Assembly (NCBI RefSeq): GCF_023554105.1
Contig: NZ_JAMJWE010000006.1
Coordinates: 62,001-126,000, forward strand
Direction of reading: 5' to 3'
Source of the DNA: Brucella sp. 21LCYQ03
Lineage (GTDB): Bacteria > Pseudomonadota > Alphaproteobacteria > Rhizobiales > Rhizobiaceae
Length of the DNA: 64,000 bases
Both the position numbers and the translations under genes were made by a program. The notes beneath the pieces are model-generated. The model did not search any database. It was not told where the DNA came from and saw nothing but the letters and a program-made list of their open reading frames with translations. How positions within the stretch are numbered: the first letter of the stretch is position 1; each line of letters opens with the position of its first letter. This document shows positions 46,619 through 59,686 of the stretch, piece after piece.

Positions 46619-47392
46619 CTAATGTCTGAATTGTTCTGTCAAAATTCGTTCATCCCAAGAATGATTTTGATCAAACAGAATGGCAACCTGACTATCGACG
46701 GCCTCACGCACCGTCACCGCCCGGACAGATTTTACTTCATTATTGTCTGCAACGGCGTTCACAGGCCGCTTCTCAATTTCAAGCAAATCCATGCGCACGG
46801 TCACATGTTTCGGCAAAAGAGCCCCGCCCCATCGCCTTGGGCGAAACGGACTCACTGGGGTCAGCGCCAATAATGGCGCTTCTAAAGGCAAGATCGGTCC
46901 TTGTGCTGACAGATTATAGGCTGTTGATCCGGCGGGCGTTGCCACCATCAAACCATCACAGACCAGCTCTTCCAGCCGCACCTTGCCATCAATGGTGATA
47001 CGAACCTTGGCCGCCTGATAAGATTGCCTGAAAAGTGACACCTCATTGATCGCAAGCGCCTTGAAGGGGGCCATGTGTTCTGTTTCAGCAATCATCTCAA
47101 GCGGACGGATTACCTCTTTTTGTGCAGCACGAATTCTCGCAGGCAAATCATCAAGTTTAAATTCATTCATAAGGAAGCCAACCGAACCACGGTTCATTCC
47201 ATAAACTGGCACGCCGCTGTTCATGAAATCCCGCAGCGCTTGCAACATCGTGCCATCACCACCGAGTGATACGACAACGTCTGCATCTTCGGCTGCCACA
47301 TGACCATAACGCTTCACCAACTCTTTCTGAGCTGCGAGTGATTCCTCTGTTCCAGAAGAAAGGAAGTGAATCGCCAGGGATTTATCGTCCAT
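46619..47392 (-). CDS. nadK: NAD kinase
   Basis: 257 residues from ATG 47392; frame open to 47449 but ATG 47392 gives the usual N-terminus. GGDGT at 44-48 and GSTAYNLSAQGPILPL are diagnostic; makes NADP from NAD with ATP. Length fits the short rhizobial NadK. Opposite orientation to the tRNA-Thr gene that follows. Confidence 0.95.
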   Translation of the reverse strand: MDDKSLAIHFLSSGTEESLAAQKELVKRYGHVAAEDADVVVSLGGDGTMLQALRDFMNSGVPVYGMNRGSVGFLMNEFKLDDLPARIRAAQKEVIRPLEMIAETEHMAPFKALAINEVSLFRQSYQAAKVRITIDGKVRLEELVCDGLMVATPAGSTAYNLSAQGPILPLEAPLLALTPVSPFRPRRWGGALLPKHVTVRMDLLEIEKRPVNAVADNNEVKSVRAVTVREAVDSQVAILFDQNHSWDERILTEQFRH

Positions 47393-47532
47393 ATTATTCC
47401 ATTCCAATGCGCCAGCCGCTGCAATTTCCACAGGCAAAATCGCTATCATATGCTAAACTTGCTTACCATTGCCGTTTTATGTGAATTTTCGCTTTACACA
47501 GCTGAAAATTATGCTAATTCCACGCCTGTGCT

Positions 47533-47608
<76 letters not shown>

Positions 47609-47992
47609 TACCTTTTCTCCGGTATGCCTATTATATGAAAAATCAGAATGTTCTTAAGACAGGGAATTTTTCAGGCCCGTCACAGAGATTCTAAAATTAC
47701 TCTAAGATTTTATTTTTCAATCTATTCCAGACTGATTTAATCTCGTAAGGTGCCAAGTCAAAACCTAGGCACTTGTACTAATGTGACATCGGCTTGTTCG
47801 ATATGTATGCATCGACTTTCCTATTATTGGCGTGTGCCCTTGTTTTTCCCGAAGAGTTACAAAACTAGCAGATAACCGTGCAGCAAAAACTCTTTGAAAA
47901 TAAGAAATAATCAGACATAATTTTAAATATAGAAAATTCATCACCGCCCATAATTAAAATATAATATTAGAAATATACAAGGTTACGATATT
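47609..47992. other. AT-rich intergenic region
   Basis: 384 bases between tRNA-Thr and the DUF2165 gene, clearly AT-rich towards the right end. It holds an inverted GTGCC/GGCAC pair around 47751-47773. No ORF supported and no clear ribosome site; presumed promoter region for the DUF2165 gene. Confidence 0.5.
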
Positions 47993-48505
47993 ATGAGTGA
48001 AAATATAATTAGACGCCTAGCATGTATAGTCATGGCTCTATTTCCCGCCCTATGGGGTATATTCAGTTTCCTCAACAATACGGCTGATTTTTCGGGAACT
48101 GCCCAAAATGCCGTAGCACCACTTTTGTCAATGGCTGACACCTACGGAAACCCTGCACTTACGTGGCGGGCAATAAATATTGATTGGGCTCCCTATCTTG
48201 GACTTGCTGCTATTACCACAATGGAAACACTCGCCGGAATTTTGGCAATGGTTGGGGTTCTCAAAATGGTAACGAGCCTCGGCAAGGATTACTCTGCTTT
48301 TTCTAAAGGCAAAGCATGGGCAATGCTCGGAGCCCTGTGCGCTATCTCAGTCTGGGGTCTCGGCTTCATGGTTGTTGCAGGTGATTGGTTCATGGCATGG
48401 CAAGCCAAGGAAAACCCACTCAATACCCAACTAGGGGCGCTGTTATACGCGCTACCGAGCATGATGGCCGTTGTGATTATGATGCTTCACAAAGAAGAAG
48501 CATGA
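47993..48505 (+). CDS. DUF2165 family membrane protein
   Basis: 170 residues, four hydrophobic segments (about 10-28, 64-92, 108-130, 146-164). The arrangement WRAINIDWAPYLGLAAITTMETLAGIL and the WFMAWQAKENPLN stretch match DUF2165 small integral membrane proteins. Function unknown. Only a weak AAGG precedes the ATG. Single gene in an AT-rich setting, which could mean later acquisition. Confidence 0.85.
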   Translation: MSENIIRRLACIVMALFPALWGIFSFLNNTADFSGTAQNAVAPLLSMADTYGNPALTWRAINIDWAPYLGLAAITTMETLAGILAMVGVLKMVTSLGKDYSAFSKGKAWAMLGALCAISVWGLGFMVVAGDWFMAWQAKENPLNTQLGALLYALPSMMAVVIMMLHKEEA

Positions 48506-48511
48506 AGCAAT

Positions 48512-48545
48512 AAAAAACGGCGGCCTTTAAGCCGCCGTCTTTCAT
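48512..48545. terminator. Bidirectional terminator
   Basis: ACGGCGGC/GCCGCCGT with loop CTTTAA, A-run on the left and TCTTTC on the right; serves the DUF2165 gene and the converging eno. Confidence 0.85.
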
Positions 48546-48567
48546 TTAAATAGCCGCATCAGAAGTC

Positions 48568-49917
<1,350 letters not shown>

Positions 49918-49933
49918 TCATTACAGACATTTA

Positions 49934-49956
49934 AGGCGGAGGAAAATCCCCCGCCT
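49934..49956 (-). other. Intercistronic hairpin between kdsA and eno
   Basis: Ten-base stem (one G-U) AGGCGGGGGA/TCCTCCGCCT with a three-base loop but no T-run. More likely an mRNA-stabilising or processing hairpin than a terminator. Confidence 0.45.
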
Positions 49957-49974
49957 GTGAATTCTTGATGAATT

Positions 49975-50808
49975 TTAAATCGATTTAGCAATCTTATCGA
50001 ATGCCATGAGCTTCTCAAGCAGTGCGGGCATTTTATCGATTGGCACCATGTTCGGGCCATCGGACGGTGCATTGTCAGGATCCTGATGGGTTTCAATGAA
50101 CACACCAGCCACACCAACAGCCACAGCAGCGCTCGCAAGCGTTTCAACAAACTCGCGCTGACCACCAGAAGAGCCACCTTGACCGCCCGGCTGCTGCACA
50201 GAGTGAGTCGCATCGAAAATTACCGGCGAACCGAAACCAGCCATGATCGGCAGCGAACGCATGTCAGACACCAGCGTGTTGTATCCAAAGGATGCACCGC
50301 GCTCTGTAGCCATGACATTTGGATTGCCATTTTCGGTAATCTTCGCCAGCACGTTCTTCATATCCCAAGGCGCCAAAAACTGGCCCTTCTTCACGTTGAT
50401 CGCGCGGCCAGTCTTGGCTGCCGCAACCAGAAGATCAGTCTGGCGACAAAGGAATGCCGGGATTTGCAGAACATCGACAACTTCAGCAACTTCCGCACAC
50501 TGATGTTCATTGTGAATGTCTGTCAGGACCGGAAAGCCAAATTCTTTCTTAAGGTCCGAAAAGACCTCCAAGGCCTTTTCCAAACCAATGCCGCGCTGTG
50601 CACTGAACGACGTACGGTTAGCCTTGTCAAAGCTCGACTTATAAACAAGGCCAATGCCAAGCTTGCTGGTGATTTCAACCAGACGGCCCGCCATTTCAAA
50701 AGCATGTTCCCGCGTTTCCATCTGACAAGGCCCGGCAATCAATGCCAGAGGCGCAGTGTTTGAGAACGTTACATTGCCGATTTTTACAGCAGGATTTGCG
50801 GTCGTCAT
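49975..50808 (-). CDS. kdsA: 3-deoxy-8-phosphooctulonate synthase
   Basis: 277 residues; condenses arabinose-5-phosphate and PEP to KDO-8-phosphate for lipopolysaccharide inner core. Signature [10 protein letters not shown] near the start, [38 protein letters not shown]. The asparagine or cysteine at the metal site decides metal dependence: GPCQME carries Cys as in metal-dependent enzymes. Confidence 0.96.
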   Translation of the reverse strand: MTTANPAVKIGNVTFSNTAPLALIAGPCQMETREHAFEMAGRLVEITSKLGIGLVYKSSFDKANRTSFSAQRGIGLEKALEVFSDLKKEFGFPVLTDIHNEHQCAEVAEVVDVLQIPAFLCRQTDLLVAAAKTGRAINVKKGQFLAPWDMKNVLAKITENGNPNVMATERGASFGYNTLVSDMRSLPIMAGFGSPVIFDATHSVQQPGGQGGSSGGQREFVETLASAAVAVGVAGVFIETHQDPDNAPSDGPNMVPIDKMPALLEKLMAFDKIAKSI

Positions 50809-50907
50809 GATTTGGAACCTTCAAATATTACAAGTGCCTCAGAGGCACCTTATCTGGCGTGCGAATTGAACGAAAACAAGGCACACAAAGGAAACGCGCC
50901 CCTACAA

Positions 50908-50952
50908 GCATGTCTCCAAAAAGTGGGAACCGGTTTTTGGATAAAGATATGC
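50908..50952. repeat. Rhizobiales-type palindromic intergenic repeat
   Basis: Imperfect palindrome: outer GCATGTCT/AGATATGC, inner CCAAAAAGTGG/CCGGTTTTTGG around GAA. It resembles the abundant short repeats with a GTGGGAACCGGTTTT core found between genes in Rhizobium and Brucella. Only one clear copy in this window, between pyrG and kdsA. Confidence 0.6.
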
Positions 50953-50977
50953 GAAAAACAAAGGCGTATCTCGCGTA

Positions 50978-51006
50978 AAGTAAAACGCGCCCCAGAAGGG
51001 GCGCGT
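50978..51006 (-). terminator. Terminator of pyrG
   Basis: ACGCGCCCC/GGGGCGCGT perfect stem with a four-base loop; minus-strand tail TTTACTTTA. Confidence 0.75.
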
Positions 51007-51013
51007 AAGAGCT

Positions 51014-52654
<1,641 letters not shown>

Positions 52655-52809
52655 TTAGACCCTTCTGATTGATTCCGCCACTAAAAAAATGGGAATCAAT
52701 GTTTTTTCCATCAAAATCACGCCCGAACTGCGTTGCATGCGAGATAATCGGACGCTTCCACCAAGTTTAGTTCTCTTCGTAGCATGCTATTTGAATTAAA
52801 ATGCGCACG

Positions 52810-52837
52810 AAAAAAGGCCGGGAAAATCCCGGCCTTT
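52810..52837 (-). terminator. Terminator of the second L,D-transpeptidase
   Basis: AAAGGCCGGGA/TCCCGGCC stem, loop of As (plus strand); minus-strand tail of six Ts. Confidence 0.85.
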
Positions 52838-52856
52838 CGGGTAGTTTATAGCAAAA

Positions 52857-53555
52857 TCAGAGAACGACGACTTTTGCGCCCATACCAACGCGGTCATAGA
52901 GATCCATGACGTCTTCGTTCGTCATACGGAAACAGCCATTTGAAGCAGGGCTTCCGATTGTCCATGGCTGAGTCGTGCCATGAATGCGGATGTAAGTGTC
53001 TTTGTTTCCCTGAAACAGATACATAGCGCGCGAACCCAGTGGGTTGCCCGGACCGCCATCCATACCGTTCTTATAACGACCATATTGTGAAGGATTACGC
53101 TCGATCATTTCCTTGGTCGGAATCCAGCGTGGCCATTCGCGCTTGGCGTTGACAGTCGCGGTTCCCTTGAACTCAAGACCGACTTTACCAACAGCAATAC
53201 CGTAGCGGCGTGCGCTGCCGGAGCTTTCGACGAGATACAGGAAATACTTCGACGGATCGATCACGATCGTCCCTGGCTCATAGCCGGTGAACGAAACGGT
53301 CTGTGCCTGATAGCGTGGATCGATGTTGTAACGGTTCAACGCGACCTTCTTCGCAGCACCTGCGTTCGAAGCGCTTTTCTTTTTCTTCTTGGCAGGCTTT
53401 GCAGTGGTATCGCTTGCCACAGCAACCTGTTGCATAGCAGTCGCTGCAGCATCAAGTTCAGCTTCTGCGCCAGCAGTACCAGCGGCAAAGCTCTGGCCTG
53501 AAAAACCGATGCAGAGGCTTGCAATGCCGGCCATCAAAATAAAACGTGAAGACAT
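52857..53555 (-). CDS. L,D-transpeptidase (ErfK/YbiS-type)
   Basis: 232 residues from ATG 53555 with GGGAAAAG upstream. Signal peptide ends SFAAG; Lys/Ala-rich spacer (AKPAKKKKKS); YkuD domain with IRIHGTTQPWTIGSPASNGCFRM, where the SNGC cysteine is the nucleophile. Short single-domain type, periplasmic. Between secG and pyrG, so inserted into an otherwise conserved pair. Confidence 0.92.
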   Translation of the reverse strand: MSSRFILMAGIASLCIGFSGQSFAAGTAGAEAELDAAATAMQQVAVASDTTAKPAKKKKKSASNAGAAKKVALNRYNIDPRYQAQTVSFTGYEPGTIVIDPSKYFLYLVESSGSARRYGIAVGKVGLEFKGTATVNAKREWPRWIPTKEMIERNPSQYGRYKNGMDGGPGNPLGSRAMYLFQGNKDTYIRIHGTTQPWTIGSPASNGCFRMTNEDVMDLYDRVGMGAKVVVL

Positions 53556-53731
53556 AATCTTTTCCCGAAAACCCAAGCAGTGCTGAAAACACCTGATGCA
53601 GTATCGCGATCAGGCTTTCGTTCTCCATACGTTAATCGACCCAATTACTCAATTATCCGCAAAAGCCATACATCACGATTCGATGATCGCTATTGCCTGC
53701 GTGCAACACTTTGGGACCACATGTTTAACAA

Positions 53732-53761
53732 AAAGAAAACCGGCCCTTTCAGGCCGGTTTT
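53732..53761 (-). terminator. Terminator of secG
   Basis: AAAACCGGCC/GGCCGGTTTT with loop CTTTCA; minus-strand tail CTTTTTG. Confidence 0.85.
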
Positions 53762-53786
53762 CAAAATGCTTCAGTCTTAAAGTTCC

Positions 53787-54230
53787 TTACTGGGAACTGG
53801 GAACCTGCGGTGCCTGTGGCTGCGTGCTGTCCGGCTGTGCTGGTGTCGTTGCCGGGACTTCTCCGGTAGCAGGTGTTTCAGCTTCGTTGGTGCGCGAAGA
53901 TTCGCCACCGAGCTGATTAAGGATGCCGCCGCCTGTACCAGTTCCACCAGCTGGTGCATTTTGCGTGCTCCCAGCTGCGGGAATACGATTCAGAATATCT
54001 GTTGGCTTATCGCCGTAACGGGCCATAATACCAAGGGCTAGCGAAGTAATAAAAAAGCCAATCGCGAGAATAGCAGTTGTACGCGTTAGCGCGTTAGCGG
54101 CGCCGCGAGCCGTCATAAAGCCCGAACCACCGCCGATACCAAGGCCACCGCCTTCGGAACGCTGGATGAGCACAACGCCAACAAGCGCCAGAACGATCAA
54201 CAAATGAATGACAATGACTATGGTCTGCAT
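53787..54230 (-). CDS. secG: Preprotein translocase subunit SecG
   Basis: 147 residues: two membrane helices (about 3-22 and 51-70) joined by QRSEGGGLGIGGGSGFM with the conserved Arg-Thr region, then a long Pro/Thr/Gly-rich disordered tail, as usual in alphaproteobacteria. Accessory subunit of SecYEG. Follows tpiA on the same strand. Confidence 0.95.
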   Translation of the reverse strand: MQTIVIVIHLLIVLALVGVVLIQRSEGGGLGIGGGSGFMTARGAANALTRTTAILAIGFFITSLALGIMARYGDKPTDILNRIPAAGSTQNAPAGGTGTGGGILNQLGGESSRTNEAETPATGEVPATTPAQPDSTQPQAPQVPSSQ

Positions 54231-54390
54231 AGGTTAAGGTCTTTATATCTCTGGTCTAATGCATGCCGGAAAAACTGTAATGTTTCCTCTCCGGGCAGCG
54301 ATGATACAAATAGATTGAGCGGCTCTTTACACGCTATTGCGTGATAATCCAAGCCCTTCGCCCCAGATAGATTATCGTGAGCAAACTATC

Positions 54391-55155
54391 TCACAGATTA
54401 CGATAAGTTTCGCATATGGCGAGGAAGTCACTAGCTTTCAAGCTGGCACCGCCAACAAGTGCTCCGTCCACATCCGGAACACTCAGCAATTCAATTGCAT
54501 TGGACGGCTTAACCGAACCACCGTAAAGTAGCCGGAGATGCGCGCCTTTCGCGCCAAAACGTTCAGTTAGCTTTTCACGCATGAATGCATGAGCGGCCCG
54601 AACGTCCTGAACAGTTGGCGTTAAGCCAGTGCCAATAGCCCAAACAGGCTCATAGGCAATAATCGTATTCTCGGCATTTACACCATCAGGAAGTGAAGCC
54701 GAAAGCTGACTTCCGATAACATCAAGCGTACGATCGGCTTTGCGCTCATCGGCGGTTTCGCCAACGCATACAATAGAAACAAGTCCAGCAGCCCATGCCG
54801 CTTCGGCTTTGCTGCGTACCAGATCATTTGTTTCCCGATGATCGGTGCGACGTTCCGAATGACCAAGAATAACATGGCTCGCGCCTGCTTCTTTCAACAT
54901 TTGCGCTGATACATCGCCCGTATGCGCACCCGAGAGTTTCGGATGGCAATCCTGTCCGCCCAATGCAACCGTTTCGCCTTCGAGCGTTTCAGCAGCGCGC
55001 GACAACAATGTCGACGGAACGCAGATGACGGCGTCAAGCTTGCGCCCAAGATCTGAACTCAGACCAGCTGCTATTGCGCGCAATTCGGTCAGGGATTCTC
55101 CCGTACCATTCATCTTCCAGTTGCCAGCAACCAGCGGACGGATTCCCGGAGTCAT
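54391..55155 (-). CDS. tpiA: Triosephosphate isomerase
   Basis: 254 residues from ATG 55155 (AGGAG upstream; frame open to 55275). GNWKMNG near the start, GHSERR with the electrophilic His, [11 protein letters not shown] with the catalytic Glu, and LYGGSVKP. Glycolysis and gluconeogenesis. The 216-base gap to ppiD is a divergent promoter region. Confidence 0.97.
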   Translation of the reverse strand: MTPGIRPLVAGNWKMNGTGESLTELRAIAAGLSSDLGRKLDAVICVPSTLLSRAAETLEGETVALGGQDCHPKLSGAHTGDVSAQMLKEAGASHVILGHSERRTDHRETNDLVRSKAEAAWAAGLVSIVCVGETADERKADRTLDVIGSQLSASLPDGVNAENTIIAYEPVWAIGTGLTPTVQDVRAAHAFMREKLTERFGAKGAHLRLLYGGSVKPSNAIELLSVPDVDGALVGGASLKASDFLAICETYRNL

Positions 55156-55371
55156 GTCATTCTCCTCGCCTTGAACGACAGCAAACCGCTCAACATTATG
55201 TAAGCAGCGCCAAATTTTGCCACTGACTAAGCGTATTCGCACAGCAATGCAATGTTCTTGGTGGTCTGGCATCAATGAGAACTTGCATCAGAGGCCAGCT
55301 TAAGGTTATCCCCTGATAAGGCTCATCTTTGATTGATGCCGGACTTTGTTTTGTTCTTTAAAGGGTTTCCA

Positions 55372-57258
55372 ATGCTGGACAGTATGCGTGATGCCGCAAG
55401 ATCTTGGGTTGCTAAGCTTCTTCTCGGCCTGCTTGTTCTAAGCTTTGCCGTCTGGGGCATCGCAGATGCGTTCCAGGGCGAAGTAGAAGTCGATGATGCA
55501 ATCAGTGCAGGCGGCTCCAAAGTCAGCTCATCCGACTATCGTTTTGCATATGAACAGCAGCTCATGCGTCTGTCGCAACAGTTTCGTCAGCGTCTGACCC
55601 GCGAACAGGCCCAGCAGCTCGGCGTTGATCAGCAGGTTCTCGCACAGCTTGCAGCTGGCGTGGTTCTCGATGAACAGGCCCGCAACATGCAGCTTGGTCT
55701 TTCCAAGGACGGAATTGCGCGTCTGACCGGCGAAGACCCGTCATTTCAGGATGCAAGCGGCAATTTCAGCCGCGCACAGTTTGATGCAGTGCTGCGCCAG
55801 TCCAATATCCGTGCACAGGACTACCTCGACAATCGTGCGAAAGTTGCCCGTCGCCAGCAAATCGTCGAAGCGTCAACGGACGGCCTGAAGATGCCAGCAA
55901 CAATGCTTAAAGCGCTTGCTCTTTATCAGGGTGAAAGCCGTAGCGCAGATTACATCAGCATTCCGGCTGAGAAGGCCGATGCTGTGCCTGCCCCGACGGA
56001 TGAGGCTATCAAGACCTATTTTGAAGAGCACAAGGATGAATATAAGGCTCCCGAATATCGCAAGGTCACTTATGTAAAGCTTGAGCCTGCGGATATTGCT
56101 GATGCATCTGCTGTAACGCAGGATGAAATCAACGAATATTATGAAAAGAACAAAAATCGCTTCAGCACCACCGAAACACGCACCATTGAACAGCTTAGCT
56201 TTGCTGACGAAGCAGCCGCAAAGGCCGCGCACGAAAAAATCGCAGCTGGCACCAGCTTCGTCGATATTGGCAAGGAACAGGGCAAGAGCGAAACCGATCT
56301 CGTTCTCGGTACCTTTGAAAAGACTACTCTTCCTGATTCCGTCATTGCGGATGCAGCATTTGCACTCAACGAAGGTGGCGTCAGTGATGTTGTAAAGGGC
56401 GCATTCGGCCCTGTTATTCTGCGCGTAACGACGGTTAATCCTGCAAGCGTCAAAGAGCTTTCGGAAGTCGAAAAAGAAATTCGCGACACCGTAGCGACCA
56501 ATATCGCAATCAGCAGCATTAACGGCATTCACGACTCTTATGAGCAACAGCGCTCAGAAGGTGGAAGCATGGCAGATGTTGCCAAGGCTCTCAGCCTCAA
56601 GGCTGTGACCATTGATGCAATTGATGCAGAGGGCAACGACCCGGCAGGCAATCATGTTGAACTGCCGAATGAACAGGCGCTCGTTGCAGCCGTCTTCCAG
56701 GCAGATCAGGGCTTTGACAATGATGCGCTGACCTTAGGTAATAATGGTTATGTCTGGTATCAGGTTGACGCCACCACCCCTGCCCGCGACCGCACCGTTG
56801 ATGAAGTCAAGGACAAGGTTGTCGCTGCTTGGAAGGGTGAAGAAGCCGTAAAGCGTCTTAATGCGCGTATGGAAGAGCTGAAAAAGCGTCTTGATGGTGG
56901 CGAAACACTGGACGCAATCGCTGCCGAAATCGGTGTCGAAAAGCAGACCAAGCGTGGCATTACCCGCAACACCAACGACGCGGACTTTGGTTCAGCCGCA
57001 ACTGCACAAGTGTTCCGTGGTCCTGATGGCTTCACTGGCACTGCTGGCGCACCATCCAACGATGCCCAGCTGCTGTTCAAGGTTGTGGAAGTCACAGAAC
57101 CAACGGCATCAGGTGCGGACGCAATTCCGGAAGATCAGCAGAAATATCTGACCACCACACTCACTGACGATGTTCTTGAACAGTTGGTTGGTGAATTGCA
57201 GAAGCAATATCCGGTTAAGATCAACCAGAATGCAATCAGTAAAGCTCTGGCTTTCTGA
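55372..57258 (+). CDS. ppiD: Peptidyl-prolyl cis-trans isomerase D-like periplasmic chaperone
   Basis: 628 residues from ATG 55372. One N-terminal membrane helix (about 12-34), a SurA_N-type chaperone region (about 35-200), a degenerate parvulin domain (about 245-365: TRTIEQLSFADEAAAKAAHEKI, then GPVILRVTTVNPASV) and a C-terminal helical part. Anchored in the inner membrane facing the periplasm near SecYEG in E. coli. Upstream of trpD by 18 bases. Confidence 0.92.
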   Translation: MLDSMRDAARSWVAKLLLGLLVLSFAVWGIADAFQGEVEVDDAISAGGSKVSSSDYRFAYEQQLMRLSQQFRQRLTREQAQQLGVDQQVLAQLAAGVVLDEQARNMQLGLSKDGIARLTGEDPSFQDASGNFSRAQFDAVLRQSNIRAQDYLDNRAKVARRQQIVEASTDGLKMPATMLKALALYQGESRSADYISIPAEKADAVPAPTDEAIKTYFEEHKDEYKAPEYRKVTYVKLEPADIADASAVTQDEINEYYEKNKNRFSTTETRTIEQLSFADEAAAKAAHEKIAAGTSFVDIGKEQGKSETDLVLGTFEKTTLPDSVIADAAFALNEGGVSDVVKGAFGPVILRVTTVNPASVKELSEVEKEIRDTVATNIAISSINGIHDSYEQQRSEGGSMADVAKALSLKAVTIDAIDAEGNDPAGNHVELPNEQALVAAVFQADQGFDNDALTLGNNGYVWYQVDATTPARDRTVDEVKDKVVAAWKGEEAVKRLNARMEELKKRLDGGETLDAIAAEIGVEKQTKRGITRNTNDADFGSAATAQVFRGPDGFTGTAGAPSNDAQLLFKVVEVTEPTASGADAIPEDQQKYLTTTLTDDVLEQLVGELQKQYPVKINQNAISKALAF

Positions 57259-57276
57259 TCGACAATAAGGTGCACA

Positions 57277-58296
57277 ATGGCTGACTTAAAACCCTATATC
57301 GCAAAGGCTGCCTCGGGCACTCCGTTGTCGTTTGAGGATTCCAAAGCAGCCTTTGACATCATGATGACAGGACAGGCAACGCCTTCGCAAATTGGCGGAT
57401 TTCTGATGGCGCTGCGTGTTCGCGGTGAAACCGTACCAGAAATCACCGGTGCGGTGGCATCTATGCGCTCGCGCATGCTGCCTGTTTCAGCGCCCGAAAA
57501 TGCCGTGGACATTGTCGGCACTGGTGGCGATCAGTCCGGCTCATACAATGTATCAAGCTGCTCAGCCTTTGTTGTGGCAGGCGCAGGTGTTCCGGTCGCA
57601 AAGCATGGCAATCGTGCATTGTCTTCCAAGTCGGGCGCAGCCGATGCACTGGCAGCGCTTGGTGTAAATATCGAAGTCGGTGCAGACGCGATTGGCCGCA
57701 GTATCAGCGAGGCTGGTCTCGGTTTCATGTTTGCACCAACCCACCATTCGGCCATGCGCCATGTCGGGCCATCGCGCGTCGAGCTCGGAACGCGCACGAT
57801 CTTCAACCTGCTCGGACCGCTTTCCAATCCAGCAGGCGTCAAACGCCAGCTTGTAGGCGTGTTCTCGGCAGAATGGGTTGAGCCACTGGCACAGGTTCTT
57901 AAAGAACTCGGCTCTGAAACAGCGTGGGTCGTCTATGGCGATGGTCTTGATGAAATGACCACGGCTGGCACCACTAAAATTGCAGCGCTTGAAAACGGTA
58001 CGATCCGCACATTTGAGATTCAGCCCGAAGACGTAGGCTTGCGCCGCGTCGATATGGCAGAACTCAAAGGTGGTGAAGCCGAGGTGAATGCCAAAGCTTT
58101 GCTGGGCGTGCTCAATGGCGAACAAAACGCCTATCGCGATATTGTATTGCTGAATTCCGGCGCTGCATTGGTGATTTCCGGCAAAGCAAAAGACTTGCAA
58201 GAAGGCATCGCTCTTGCAGCTCAATCAATCGACAGCGGCGCGGCCCTCGCCGTTCTGCAAAAGGTAATCGCCGTATCAAACAATCAACCGCTCTGA
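57277..58296 (+). CDS. trpD: Anthranilate phosphoribosyltransferase
   Basis: 339 residues. GTGGD near residue 81, [15 protein letters not shown], and [15 protein letters not shown] are the family hallmarks. Second step of tryptophan synthesis. trpE/G and trpF/B/A are not in the window. Confidence 0.97.
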   Translation: MADLKPYIAKAASGTPLSFEDSKAAFDIMMTGQATPSQIGGFLMALRVRGETVPEITGAVASMRSRMLPVSAPENAVDIVGTGGDQSGSYNVSSCSAFVVAGAGVPVAKHGNRALSSKSGAADALAALGVNIEVGADAIGRSISEAGLGFMFAPTHHSAMRHVGPSRVELGTRTIFNLLGPLSNPAGVKRQLVGVFSAEWVEPLAQVLKELGSETAWVVYGDGLDEMTTAGTTKIAALENGTIRTFEIQPEDVGLRRVDMAELKGGEAEVNAKALLGVLNGEQNAYRDIVLLNSGAALVISGKAKDLQEGIALAAQSIDSGAALAVLQKVIAVSNNQPL

Positions 58297-58309
58297 CGGA
58301 AAGGATCAC

Positions 58310-59113
58310 ATGATGTCCACCGACATTCTGCGGAAAATTGAAGCCTATAAGCGCGAGGAAATCGCAGCTGCAAAAGCGCGCCTGCCGCTTGAAGAGGTCA
58401 AGGCACAAGCGAAAGACCAGCCAGCAACGCGCGGTTTTCTCAAGGCCCTCGAAGCAAAGCGCGCTGCAAACAAGTTTGCTCTCATTGCCGAGATCAAGAA
58501 AGCAAGTCCATCAAAAGGTCTTATCCGCCCGGATTTCGATCCACCAGCATTGGCGCAGGGATATGAAGACGGGGGTGCTGCGTGTCTTTCCGTTCTCACT
58601 GACACCCCTTCTTTCCAAGGCGCTCCGGAATTTCTCACTGCTGCCCGCAATGCATGTAAATTGCCAGCATTGCGCAAGGACTTCCTTTTCGACACCTATC
58701 AGGTTTATGAAGCGCGTAGCTGGGGCGCCGATTGCATTCTGATTATTCTCGCAAGCGTCGATGACGATGTTGCCAAAGCGCTTGAAGAAACCGCCTTTGA
58801 GCTTGGCATGGATGCGCTGATTGAGGTGCATGACGAAGAAGAGACCGAACGCGCGTTGAAACTTTCATCGCGTCTCGTCGGCGTTAACAATCGCAATCTG
58901 CGCACATTTGAACTCGATCTGGCAGTTTCCGAGCGCCTCGCAAAGATGGTGCCAGCAGACCGTCTGCTCGTTGGCGAAAGTGGCATCTTCACTCATGATG
59001 ATTGTCTGCGCCTCGAAAAATCGAATATTGGCACATTCCTGATTGGCGAAAGCTTGATGCGCAAAGATGATGTGGCCAGTGCCACCCGCGAACTTCTGAC
59101 CGGCAAGGCCTGA
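58310..59113 (+). CDS. trpC: Indole-3-glycerol phosphate synthase
   Basis: 267 residues, TIM barrel: [20 protein letters not shown] with the catalytic Lys, [26 protein letters not shown], and [18 protein letters not shown]. Not fused to TrpF. 13 bases after trpD. Confidence 0.97.
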   Translation: MMSTDILRKIEAYKREEIAAAKARLPLEEVKAQAKDQPATRGFLKALEAKRAANKFALIAEIKKASPSKGLIRPDFDPPALAQGYEDGGAACLSVLTDTPSFQGAPEFLTAARNACKLPALRKDFLFDTYQVYEARSWGADCILIILASVDDDVAKALEETAFELGMDALIEVHDEEETERALKLSSRLVGVNNRNLRTFELDLAVSERLAKMVPADRLLVGESGIFTHDDCLRLEKSNIGTFLIGESLMRKDDVASATRELLTGKA

Positions 59114-59116
59114 GCT

Positions 59117-59593
59117 ATGGTTACGAAGCTCACGCATATCGATCAGACCGGCGCCGCTCATATGGTCGATGTTGGCGATAAGGCTGAGACAGAACGCATT
59201 GCGACCGCAGAAGGTGCGGTGAGAATGAAGCCGGAGACCTTGGTGCTTATTCTTGAAGGCAACGCTGCCAAAGGCGATGTTATTGGCACAGCACGGCTTG
59301 CTGGTATCATGGCCGCCAAAAAGACGGCTGATCTGATTCCGCTCTGTCATCCGCTGATGCTGACCAAAGTGTCCGTCGAGATTGAGCCTGACAGAACACT
59401 TCCCGGCCTGCGCGTGTCGGCAAGCGCCAAACTCAAAGGCCGCACCGGCCTTGAGATGGAAGCATTGACTGCTGTTTCCGTCACCTGCCTCACCATTTAT
59501 GACATGGCAAAGGCCGTGGATCGGCATATGGAAATCACAGATATCCGCGTTTCCGCCAAAAGTGGCGGCAAATCAGGCGATTGGAAAGCCTGA
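59117..59593 (+). CDS. moaC: Cyclic pyranopterin monophosphate synthase
   Basis: 158 residues. [41 protein letters not shown] and the C-terminal KSGGKSGDW are diagnostic. Works with MoaA to make cPMP. Starts three bases after the trpC stop, so it is translated from the trp transcript. Confidence 0.97.
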   Translation: MVTKLTHIDQTGAAHMVDVGDKAETERIATAEGAVRMKPETLVLILEGNAAKGDVIGTARLAGIMAAKKTADLIPLCHPLMLTKVSVEIEPDRTLPGLRVSASAKLKGRTGLEMEALTAVSVTCLTIYDMAKAVDRHMEITDIRVSAKSGGKSGDWKA

Positions 59594-59686
59594 TTTCGAA
59601 GGGAGTTTGCGAAAGATCAATTCGTCTCCACTTCTAGCAAATTAGAAGAGGATTAATTGAAATCATTTCCTACCAAAGGAAGCACA

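Noticed and set aside
55873-56547. 224-codon minus-strand frame inside ppiD
   Set aside because: Antisense shadow; ppiD is supported by its membrane anchor, domain order and operon position.
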